Origin: Sphaeroforma sirkka | Lineage: Eukaryota; Opisthokonta; Ichthyosporea; Ichthyophonida | Reading direction: 5' to 3' | Length of the DNA stretch: 57,303 nt | NCBI GenBank assembly: GCA_001586965.3 | Contig: LUCW03002639.1 | Span: forward strand, 142,501 to 199,803 | Shown: in pieces, positions 10,634 to 19,797 of the stretch | Layout of the letters: every line of letters starts with the position of its first letter | Numbering within the stretch: position 1 is the stretch's first letter | Made by a program: the position numbers and the translations under genes | The notes under the pieces: generated by a model | The model's database searches: none | The model's input: only the letters and a program-made list of their open reading frames with translations | What the model was told of the DNA's origin: nothing

Positions 10634-10842
10634 TATCCTACATCTACTATTGTCTCAAACAGGTCCAAGTAGATGAGTCATACCAAATACTCAGGCTATT
10701 GGAGCCATCAAAGTGAATTTAGAACACTTTGGAAATATTGGAAAAAGAGCTTGTATTAAATTATTTAAAAGACAAATAAAAACCAATGTATTATCTCAAT
10801 TGATCTTGATATATTAGACTGACCGAAGGCCGTATTTCTACA
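10634..10842 (-). repeat. 5' LTR of element B
   Basis: The repeat, about 210 bp on the minus strand, begins TGTAGAAATACGGCC and ends at GTAGGATA. It has a close copy on the plus strand at 21422-21633. The shared block is bordered on both sides by unrelated sequence, which defines the LTR ends to within a base or two. Its outer end directly follows the 3' end of the nuclease pseudogene. Confidence 0.85.
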
Positions 10843-10861
10843 TCTTTAATCTTTCTAGTAT

Positions 10862-11863
10862 TCATTCAGGTACATTGTGTATGAATGATACAAACTTCCT
10901 TAATCTAAGATCATATACAGGTTGCCCAAAGAACATTTTATTGGCCTGATATAATTCTTTCAACACTCGTGGTACATCCTCGCTCTTATATACACCAATT
11001 CGGCTACAACTCGCATTGACCGTTTGGTTTTTATACAGTTTGATAGTATACTTAGCAGTCTTTCAAGACCAACCCCTGTGCGTACGCGATAATCACTTTG
11101 ACCGAATCGTGCACACAGATGAACAACATAAAAGAAGCCATGTTTCCTGCACTGTTCTTGGAAAACTTCCACTTTGTTGCCTTCTTTTTCAACTTATTTT
11201 CGCTCACAAAACTGTTCCCATGTATCTGAAAGATGCTCTTTCACAGTAGGTAGATGCAAGATATTCATCACTCACTTTCGCCAGCGTGAATCTAATATGA
11301 GATTGTTGCCACCTATCACCAGGTAATCTATATCGCAAGCGAGTATGTACTTGATGAAGCCAATACGTTGCAAATGCACCAGCTGCTGTTCAGCTTCTGT
11401 CGGCGCCAAGATGTGATGTATTCCCATCTTTCTAACATATAATATAACGTGCAGCTACAAGATTATGCGAAGCAACGCATACTCTACACGCTGTATCTAA
11501 ATCAAAATTGTCTAGTTCCTCTTTGCTCATTTTGTTGTCCTTAAACTTCCTCACGAGTTCGAACTTTTTTTCACGACTAAGAGACCGACTCCGGTTAACG
11601 AGTTTCCCTGAAATGCGGTGTTCATCGAACACGCATATGGGTGGGTGCGTGGAACTTCCCCACTCTATGATCAGATTCAGTTATCCCTCTATTTGTAGCA
11701 AGAAGGAGTCCCAGTCATCATACACCACTATACTTCTCGCATGCAGCGATAAATGAGTGTGTATAAGGAACGACATATCAATTCCAACACTATCCGATAC
11801 ATCATTACCGTTTAGTTCAGTCATATACGGGCGTACGAAGCTCATAAGATCTTTGACACCCAT
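10862..11863 (-). pseudogene. XPG/FEN1-family nuclease, decayed
   Basis: The start MGVKDLMSFVRPYM with VGIDMSFLIHT is the XPG N-terminal domain. It continues past an in-frame TAA (about 11676) with PPICVFDEHRISGK. After a frame change near 11428 comes the XPG internal domain: MGIHHILAPTEAEQQL and ILACDIDYLVIG, with the acidic metal-binding positions kept. A donor-like AAAGTGAGTG follows at 11275-11274, so an intron is possible. Further frames give LCARFGQSDYRV and GVGLERLLSIL, the helix-two-turn-helix DNA-binding part, and then KMFFGQPVYD near the C-terminus. In total there is one internal stop and at least three frame changes. Element B is inserted right after it. The source could be cellular or a large DNA virus relic; the sequence does not decide. 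Confidence 0.78.
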
Positions 11864-11872
11864 GCTGTACAA

Positions 11873-12261
11873 AGTTGATTTCGCCTTCTGATGGCAAAAA
11901 GTGGGACTTGATTGTGTCGTATGAGAAACCGGATGCGCTCACTGGAAAGAGCGTAGTCTAATTATGTTTTACAGTGCTACGACCCACATCGTATGCGTGT
12001 TACTAGCGCTGTGACTGTAAGTGAGGTGTGTATTTGTGTGTGTTTGTTTACTTTCTGATCTTCCCCATATTTATTTTTCACTTCCCCATGTTTATTTTTC
12101 ACTTCCCCATATTTATTTTTCACTTCACATATTTATTTTTCACGATAGACCTTTGATTCGAAATTTCGTCTCCGAAACGTAAATCTCGGTGACCAGTAGG
12201 CCACCAGTGTAGAACTGAATACCACTTTCAAAAAACCCACAGACCCCACCAAAACGTTGAC
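11873..12261. other. Spacer with tandem repeat
   Basis: There is no coding signal. Positions 12060-12143 hold four units of a 21-22 bp repeat, cttccccatatttattttt-cac, with small variants. The spacer lies between the divergently oriented nuclease pseudogene and the ORF1-like gene, so it may contain old promoter sequence for either. Confidence 0.6.
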
Positions 12262-12345
12262 TTGAAATTTGGATTTTCAATCAAAAAATTTAATACAGTA
12301 GGGAGTCTGGGGACCCACACTCCCACAGCTCCACATCCGCGAAAA

Positions 12346-13385
12346 ATGTCGGGCCAGGCCGAATCCCCAATTGAGACGTTCGTCCCCAACGACTCCTTAC
12401 CCAATGACCAATGGAAATTGGACATACAAAAATTGATCACAAACCTCTCTGCCCAGGTCAGTACTCTACAGGCCAATCTTAATCAATTTTTGGGACCGGT
12501 TCTAACAGCCCCGAACAATGATAGGCCCATCTCCAAGGAGCTTTTGACTAATGACCAATGGAAATTGAATCCAAACTCCGGGACCTTAAATCCCAAACCC
12601 GTGCACCTATAGATAAAGACACACCCGACACTTTCCGATTTGGCTCCACAAGCCCGCCTGCTCCGCCTGCAAAAAAACCGCGGTCACAGGCGCCCAATAG
12701 CAGCAGTGAGCCTCCCAGCTACCGCTCAAAAGTGGACAGACCTACAAAACCGAGCCCTAAAAAACGCCCGACCCTACCAGCGTCTCAGTCCCAACCGCAG
12801 CCGCCAGTACCCGAACACCTTTTGACGAAAGTGGTGGGCCGCCCGATGCCGGATAAAACTCTTCATGAAAAGGATGACATAACTCCGGTATGGCTCTTCT
12901 TCCGAGCAATTTTCCCTAACGGCAAGCCCCCATCCCAATCAGTATTTGAAAAATACTGGCATGCCCAACCAGTCCTCAATCGCCACCACTTTCTCTGGTA
13001 TCTTCCGTCTAAATCGGTATCTCAACCAAATCGCCGCGGAAGCTCCACCAGTTTCATCCGCCTTTGTGTTCCTAGCGACGCTGTCGCCCAGGTAAAACGA
13101 CATGCAGCACTTACGTGGAAATGGCAGCTTGATAAAAACATCGACCCCCGCTCCCAACAACATCCCGACGCTACGAAAGCAGCTTTAATCCATTATCTTC
13201 GCACCAAGCGGGAGGCCCGCTGCACACATGAACGAGCGCCAAAAATTCTTGACCGCAGCATGGATGCACTACTGATCCCACTTGTCAACTCCACTAACGC
13301 AGACATCCTCCAATCTACCGCGGATCGTCTCCAGAAGGCTTACCAAGCAAAGTATAATGCAAACCTCTTCTCACCTAACCCGTAA
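12346..13385 (+). pseudogene. Gag/ORF1-like protein, unidentified
   Basis: Two overlapping frames (12346-12612 and 12558-13385) join by one base near 12555. The N-terminal part holds predicted coiled coil and a near-duplicate motif, NDQWKLDIQKL and NDQWKLEIESKL, about 60 residues apart. A Pro/Ser/Lys-rich linker follows (KKPRSQAPNSSSEPPSYRS), then a compact domain with several Trp and His residues (VWLFFRAIFPNG, ALTWKWQLDKN). This plan (coiled coil, basic linker, globular domain) is typical of retroelement Gag or LINE ORF1 proteins, but I do not recognise the family. Only 38 bases after the stop the DNA runs into element A. Confidence 0.55.
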
Positions 13386-13423
13386 ATCCCGGCAAACGCT
13401 AATCTTCCCTGAACCACTACAGC

Positions 13424-13671
13424 TGTGGTCAGAATACAAGTACTTATATTTATTTGATTATTTTAGGTTTATTACAAGTTTTACAGTTTATCAGAATAAT
13501 CTGATAAACTGGGTTTTAGGGTTTTGCTGGTTTTACAGCACATGACTAATGACTCATTTAAGAGTCAGTCATTTTAGGATTACTGTTTATAATTACTAAT
13601 AAATGAACAACGTCCCCCTCCCTGAGGAGGGAGAACGTTGAGATACAGTTATCTCGCGTATACTTACTACA
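13424..13671 (+). repeat. 5' LTR of element A
   Basis: The LTR runs from TGTGGTCAG to TACTACA. Inside are perfect inverted repeats at about 13484-13511 (cagtttatcag/ctgataaactg), 13545-13573 and 13612-13634 (ccctcc/ggaggg). They could form hairpins in the transcript and may include the termination signal. Confidence 0.93.
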
Positions 13672-14922
13672 TTTTTAACTTACCATAGAAGTTGTTAGTT
13701 TATTAGTAATTACAGAGAAAGCTACAAAATATGAATTAGTCAGTAGCTGGCACATATTTTTTTGTTATAAGTATAACAATTGAAAGACAATGCGAACAGA
13801 GAATGTCGCATCAAATTGAACGATTTAGATTATCCGGTCGTTGGATTAACGACGTGTGGACGACGAGGATGAAGAAAGAATCTACTAATACGAGTGAACC
13901 CGAAGAGCGAACATTCCAATCAAGCAGAACATTAACCAGGGTCAACAAGGAAAGTCTCACGACGATTAAATGACGAAATCAGACAATCAGTCAGAATCCA
14001 CAGATAAGTAGTCATGTGTGAGTACAGGTAGGAAGGTTATTTTCAGTGTGAGACAAGTACAAATCGTATTGCAAGCTAATGAGCTTAAATTGTATTTAAG
14101 AAGTTGTTAGAAGAAAGTTCTTTAGGATCCACAGTAGGGTAGTAGAGATGGGAGATGTACATGGTTAGTACCGACTCGGTTAGTACGATGACGCAAAGAA
14201 TCAGCGGCATACTAGATTATTTTACAAAAGTTTTCAGAATGGGATATTAGGAAGCATACAGAGACACAAGTAAGCACCTGTGAGTTATTAGGAGCATACA
14301 AGGGTGGGGGCGCACATAACACGAACGATGCAAGTAAATACAAGGTTAAATTGTGGAAATGATATGCGAACACACTCAAATCACTAGAACTTCCAGATAA
14401 ATCAGGTCAACGGAGAGGATCAACAGTATGCACAGAAGGTGTGGTTGACGGCAGCTTAGTTTAGGAGTGCAGTAACGAGCAATCGTTCTTAGATCAAGAA
14501 GCATATTCCAACAACCGCAACAGCACACGACAAGGACATCACGGGTAAGAAGAGTAAAAGAGGAGCGATGAGGGAAGTTCCCAACAGGGTCCTGCGAATA
14601 GGCCGTCATTAGGCCGGAGTAAGAGCTGGCGAGGAGTAGAACAAGAAGTGGCTCCGACTAATGAGGCACTCAACCATATGTTATTGTGGGATGAAGAGTA
14701 AGACAGCTGGTAGTGTTAGAGTAGATAGACTATCCACACTACTTATGTAAGTGTAGGAAATAAAACAGTCACGAGGGAACCCACGAGTTCCTCGGAGATC
14801 GATGTCGAGACGTTATGTGTTTGAAGGATGAAATTTAATAGAAAATGGATATTTATATTCAGTACTCTATCAGTTCATTCGCACACATTTCTAGTTCTCC
14901 ATTGACAAACAACTCACCAACC

Positions 14923-17163
14923 ATGTCCTACCCCGCCAAAGTCGTAGACAGCAACTCTTGAATCCTGAGCGCCGCAAGGAAGATGATATCGACCGACGTG
15001 AAACTAAACGTCGTCAGTCCCATACGGAACGCTCCGCTCCGCACTCAGGTCAGGCTCTGGAGGGGCAACAACAGACACATCTTGGGGCTCCACACATTAT
15101 TTCCCGCGGACGACAAGCAGCTACCAACAGCAAACAAAAATGGACCTGCACAATCTGACGAGGATGTCATATTCGAGGGTGAGACCAAGGAAGTACCCGA
15201 CCTGCGTGCGGACAGTAGTCAGACTTTTATTGGTGAACAGGTAGCCAGTGAAGGGCTGTCCCCTCGTTCGTCTCGGGATACTCCAGGGGCCTTATTTCCC
15301 AGTAATGACCCACCACGCCTCCCACCTAACAAGCGGAAGCGTCACCGGAACCGTACCAACAACAAGGAAACGGCACGGGAACAATCGTCAGCTCAGAAAC
15401 TCACGGAGCTGATGACACAACAGCAGTCTCTCTTTGAAAAAATACGAACAGAGGTTACAGCGCATAAACGCCGGACGAACTACAATAGGGCCGGCCGCTA
15501 AGGAGAGTTCTTCTGACGCACACGAACGGGTACAGGCAGTACCAGAGGACGAAGACAACCCTACCTTCCGAATTCAAGGCTGTGAGCGTCCGTTTTATGG
15601 ACTCGGGTACAAATCACCAGGGTCAGAGGACAGTTCAACCGAGGAGGATGATACTCTGTCTGCCAGTGAGAACACACCAACTTTTCAAGAGTTCGCACAT
15701 GAACAAGTATTAGCCAGACAGAATCCTCAAGGTAAGCAGACGGTGAAGAATAGACAGGACCGATTAAGTACGAACCTGCGCCAACAACAGCAACGTCAGT
15801 GGGGCGAGAAAGAAGCGCCCAGTGAATATGTACAGACACCTAAACGACAAGAGAAGGAGACAACAGTGCCTCCGCCCACACCGGCTAGTATCGAGAAAGG
15901 CGACAGGCGCTACACGCACGGATACTACATTTAAGTGACGAGCTATGCCAAGCAATCGAGGAGAATAACACGGCTCGAGCTGAAGCTCTTCGGGGCGTGA
16001 TTGAGACACTTCGAGCTACATTAGAGTCCCGACCGGTAGAGAAGCGTCCCGTACCTTCACCACGTACGTGGCCTGATTGGCCGTCGAACAGATACTACCT
16101 ACATGATATTATGGAACGGGACACAAGAGGGGCTCTCCTCGAGGCGTTCAAGAACGCACAAATCGCAGGGCTGGACGAGAGTTGGAACCTTACATGGTTT
16201 CATAAGGTACTATCTTACTTCAAGGCGGAGAAGTCAACGCTGGACTACATCCGCGACAACTCTGAACGGTTGAAGACATGCACACCTCAGCTACAGATCG
16301 AACAGATCTGTTCGCACGAAACACAAGCCACTGTCGATCCCGCGTTTCGCAAGTTAGCCAAGGGCCAAAGTCGGAACATGCACACTCCTCTTATGGAACA
16401 AATGACACAGCTCATGGAGAACCACAGGAGGGCACGTGAACGGTGCCAGACAGATGCCGACTTCCAACAGAATTTAGTGAACCACTGCATTGTACAACTG
16501 TTAGAAGAAGCTCTCAACGGCCGTACGTATGAACGTACTCTACAGTTGCATCCCAAATGGCAACTGATGGAGACACACGAGGTTATACAGCTGTTGAGCC
16601 CTGACATTCAGGATGCACAGCAACGTACGACAGCACGTTTCCAGGGTCGCAACAACCGCGAGGGCCCGACGACCAATGGAAGTCGCGACCACACCAATAG
16701 CCGCCCCAACCTACAGACGAGTAGACGACAAACGCAGAATTGGACTCAACGGCCCCAACCTACGGTACCAACGACTTGTGCGGGGTGCCAGGCACAGGCG
16801 CCACCAGGTGGTAGGCACATCCACGGTGTCATCATTTCAGGGCGTCGCAAGCGGTGAGCTCGGAGGGTCGGGCAAGGCTATACGACAACAACCGTCCTTT
16901 GAGGGACGTACAATCGGTACAGACCGTCCACAACGTCAACCGCAGGACAGGGGCAGAATACATCCCAGACTAGAGACGTAGTCACAATACGTCCGACGCC
17001 TCAAGTACAGGTGAATGCGATTACACAGGACGAAGACTTGGCTCCACCATCGGAAGCTACAGAGATTCATATCAACACGATCCTTTACGAAGACTTCGAG
17101 CACATGACGTCAACACCAAACCACACCTATGAGACGTGGGAGTCGGTAGCCGATCATGCATGA
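14923..17163 (+). pseudogene. Gag, element A
   Basis: The first ATG (14923) is followed by a TGA after 11 codons in the same frame as the main start region at 14983. The coding region is then spread over frames 14983-15501, 15434-15934, about 15935-16857 and the region to 17163. Features in order are a polar, Pro-rich N-terminus with basic stretch RKRHRNRTNNK, a helical segment EALRGVIETLRATLE, and the likely capsid core (WNLTWFHKVLSYFKAEKS and LMEQMTQLMENHRRARER). A zinc-knuckle-like CAGCQAQAPPGGRH follows. The knuckle is disrupted by a C-run one base shorter than in A' (near 16820). Gag ends at TGA 17161-17163, followed in frame by protease. Confidence 0.78.
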
Positions 17164-17166
17164 GAG

Positions 17167-17628
17167 GTGAGGGTGTCTGAGTCGGATAGGAGCTTCATAT
17201 TTGTTACCACGATTGGAGCAGTGATGGCAATACAAGACCCATTGCTGACGTCAGACAACCGAGTCTATATTCAAGTACAAATCAACGGACGTACGTTCAA
17301 AGCCTTGATAGACACGGGAGCAAATAGAAGTTGTATCTCACAGACATCCGCAGACCTCCTTGGCCGACCAATAACTCCGGCACCACCTGGGTCATTTATA
17401 TATTTAGCTGACAAGGCGGTGCGAACTCCTCGACTGGGGACGACGGAAGTGGTACCTATAAGGTACGGTACCAGAATTATCGACGGTTCATTAGAATTGA
17501 TGAACTTGCCGACGGGTATAGATGTTATAGTGGGGCAAGATATGTTGAACAAGGACATCATGGGGCGGCGGACACAGTCCAACAACTTCGTCAGGACGGT
17601 CACGTTTGGCCAGGGGCACTTGAGTTAG
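17167..17628 (+). CDS. Retropepsin-like aspartic protease, element A
   Basis: This is the same protein as at 4121-4582, with ALIDTGANRSC as active site and GIDVIVGQDML near the end. It is in the gag frame, one TGA and one Glu codon after Gag. Its last 26 codons overlap the integrase start in another frame. An ordinary Ty3 element would have roughly 1.5-2 kb of RT and RNase H after the GQDML motif. Here the integrase zinc finger begins at once. Confidence 0.88.
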   Translation: MRVSESDRSFIFVTTIGAVMAIQDPLLTSDNRVYIQVQINGRTFKALIDTGANRSCISQTSADLLGRPITPAPPGSFIYLADKAVRTPRLGTTEVVPIRYGTRIIDGSLELMNLPTGIDVIVGQDMLNKDIMGRRTQSNNFVRTVTFGQGHLS

Positions 17629-18794
17629 CTACAGAAGTTAAGCGGCAATGTGGCACATGTTTGGGACAGGACACACTTCGTAAAGGTTTCCACCCGATGA
17701 TTAGCATCGATGCACGCTACCCGTGGGACCATATTCAAGTGGACTACATCCCGATGCCACTGGAGTCCAGACGCAAGAACAATTATATTCTTCACGTCTT
17801 AGACATCGCCACAGGCTATTCTATCCTTCGAGCCACACCGGACAAGACAAAGGAAACCACGACACAGACACTCATAGAGATTTTTGGCGAACATGGCTTC
17901 CCCGTAAAATCCAAACAGACATGGGGAAGGAGTTCACCAACAAGTTAGTGGAGCTTCTGGTCCAGGAAGTGGGGATGCTACATAAGGTGTCTCCACCATA
18001 TCGACCCCAAGTGCTGGGCGCGGCAGAACGACGTCACAAGGAGATTACACGTTCTATTCGACAATGCTGTGAGGCAGTTCCCTTCGATGGGACGAACGCC
18101 TTCCGTTTACGATGCTATACCAGAACCTTCGGATATCCCGTCGCCATAAGAGTGCACCGTTTAGCGTGTACTTTGGCCGCCGCCATGTTCCGTTCGCCGA
18201 TTTCACGGACGAGTTACCGGATTCTCAGCCGATGACGAATGGCACCTGGGCACAACGATTAGACCAGTTACAGGACACTATATTGCCGACCCTCCACCAC
18301 ATTACCAAGAAGTATACAGGCAAGCTTACGACGACATTTGACCGCCTGCATGCTCACGACTTGGTACATTTCGACGAAGGAGATGTGGTCATGGTACGAT
18401 CAGAAGGCCGAACAACGAAGGCTATGCGGCCATTGTTTGGACCATATGTAGTCAAAGCTAGACACGGCCAACGCTACGAGTTAGCGAACAAGGATGGTTC
18501 CGCCCCACCAGAATTCAAGACCAAACCGGTACGGGTGGAACTCCTCCGTTTAGTGCATAGACGCACAGACCCACCAATTAACGAAGACTTATGGACCGAA
18601 GGAGGGGTTGAGTTTCGCCATATTATCACACATCGTACGAATGATGAGACGGGAAATTAGAATACCTGGTGAGATGGCGAGAAGGCAACCCAACGTGGGA
18701 AACAGCAGAAGCTTTTGATGATGCCAACGATATCGCGGCCTACCACAAAGCTTCGCAGACACGGACACGTAAGCGCCAACGTGCACAGTTCTAA
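17550..18794 (+). pseudogene. Integrase with chromodomain, element A
   Basis: The zinc-binding domain starts with QGHHGAADTVQQL and ends with CGTCLGQ (H-C-C type). The catalytic core has IQVDYIPMP, TDMGKEF and GAAERRHKE (D, D, E). The GPY-like region and the C-terminal chromodomain (YLVRW, PTWETAEAF) follow. Frame breaks occur near 17905 (TTCCCCGT, shared with A'), near 18080 (CCC against CCCC in A') and at 18655 (GGG against GGGG in A'). The last cuts off the chromodomain in this copy. All are homopolymer differences, so the true gene may be less broken than it looks. Confidence 0.87.
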
Positions 18795-18837
18795 TACTTT
18801 ATCTTCAATATAACTTTGTTCTCGGATATCGAGCTCA

Positions 18838-19130
18838 AGCTCTGGAGCATAAACCAGCAACTCTAGCTCCCGAGAGTATAAACCAGCCACTCGAGCTCTT
18901 GAGTATAAAAAAAGCAGCGACTCTAGCTCCCGAGTATAAACCAGCAACTCTAGCTCCCGAGTATAAACCAGCCACTCGAGCTCTTGAGTATAAAAAAAGC
19001 AGCGACTCTAGCTCCCGAGTATAAACCAGCCACTCGAGCTCGCGAGAATAAACGGTTAGCACTCGAGCTCGCGAGGGAAAATCGTCAGCGGCTCAAGCTC
19101 GCGAGGTTAAATGAGCCACTCTTGCTTCGG
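18838..19130 (+). repeat. Minisatellite in element A 3' region
   Basis: About nine units of 28-36 bp follow the pattern ctcgagctc or ctctagctc, then (c/t)gag, then tataaaccagc or tataaaaaaagcag. The same array in inverse orientation is at 2640-2925. Copy number and unit order differ slightly between the two, as expected for a replication-slippage locus. TATAAA words recur at each unit, upstream of the 3' LTR. Confidence 0.87.
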
Positions 19131-19319
19131 AGTATAACACAGCGAAATCAATCAAACAACTCCTTGGGCATTGTTTTGAAACAGCGGGTTAATGGTTTGC
19201 ACGGTTTCTGCCACTGGCAGTTTTTCTCCGACACAAATACAGTCCTATATTGTACTTGCCAAACTCCTATATGCTGACACAGATGAACAGTAGCTTCAAG
19301 AATTCAAACACGACGGGTC

Positions 19320-19470
19320 GCTCGAGACGTACACATCGGGTCCTCTAGCTCTCTGAGGTAAAATGCCAGCACAATGCTCTAGCTCTCTGAGGATAAATGC
19401 CAGCACAATGCTCTAGCTCTCGAGGATAAATGCCAGCACAATGCTCTAGCTCTCGAGGATAATGCCAGCA
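19320..19470 (+). repeat. 32-bp tandem repeat before the polypurine tract
   Basis: Four units built on ctctagctctc(tg)aggataaa-tgccagcacaatg. The copy in A' has about three. It is followed by a unique stretch and then G12 at 19537-19548, the likely polypurine tract, directly against the 3' LTR. Confidence 0.82.
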
Positions 19471-19549
19471 CATAAGGTACTATGCTATTCTTATCATCTC
19501 TGAAACTGGCACACTGCTTTGTTCAGTGCTTCAGTTGGGGGGGGGGGGT

Positions 19550-19797
19550 TGTGGTCAGAATACAAAGTACTTATATTTATTTGATTATTTTAGGTTTATT
19601 ACAAGTTTTACAGTTTATCAGAATAATCTGATAAACTGGGTTTTAGGGTTTTGCTGGTTTTACAGCACATGACTAATGACTCATTTAAGAGTCAGTCATT
19701 TTAGGATTACTGTTTATAATTACTAATAAATGAACAACGTCCCCCCTCCTGAGGAGGAGAACGTTGAGATACAGTTATCTCGCGTATACTTACTACA
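19550..19797 (+). repeat. 3' LTR of element A
   Basis: The LTR has the same ends as the 5' LTR. Around 19740 it reads cccccctcctgaggagga where the other three LTRs read ccccctccctgaggaggga, again a homopolymer-type difference. It is followed by CAGC and the element B integrase region. Confidence 0.93.

Larger units (their letters stand above)
5871..10842 (-). mobile_element. Ty3/gypsy-type element B, 5' half
   Basis: Read on the minus strand the order is LTR (10842-10634), gag with zinc-binding motifs, protease, reverse transcriptase and RNase H, plus an extra C-terminal domain. The coding strand then runs into element A' at 5870 with no integrase. The missing integrase and 3' LTR of the same family are on the plus strand at 19798-21633. 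The frame open at the end of this half (5871 to about 6000) continues in frame into the integrase half if the A insertions are left out. Several single-base frame breaks are spread through gag and RT. Confidence 0.87.
13424..19797 (+). mobile_element. Ty3/gypsy-type element A, RT-less full copy
   Basis: A 6.37 kb element is bounded by 248 bp LTRs and bordered by CAGC at both ends (13420-13423 and 19798-19801). Order: LTR, about 1.25 kb leader, gag, protease, integrase with chromodomain, two tandem-repeat arrays, a run of 12 G as polypurine tract, LTR. There is no reverse transcriptase or RNase H. The protease ends at its closing motif and the integrase zinc finger starts about 10 codons later. 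The second copy, A', has the same junction, so the deletion predates their spread. This copy has several one-base frame breaks that A' lacks and also the reverse. It separates the ORF1-like gene from the element B integrase. Confidence 0.92.

Noticed and set aside
14956-17163. UGA read as a sense codon in this genome
   Set aside because: In-frame TGA occurs only in transposon and pseudogene frames. COG7, MRTO4 and PHGDH have no internal TGA, and Trp in COG7 and MRTO4 is TGG.
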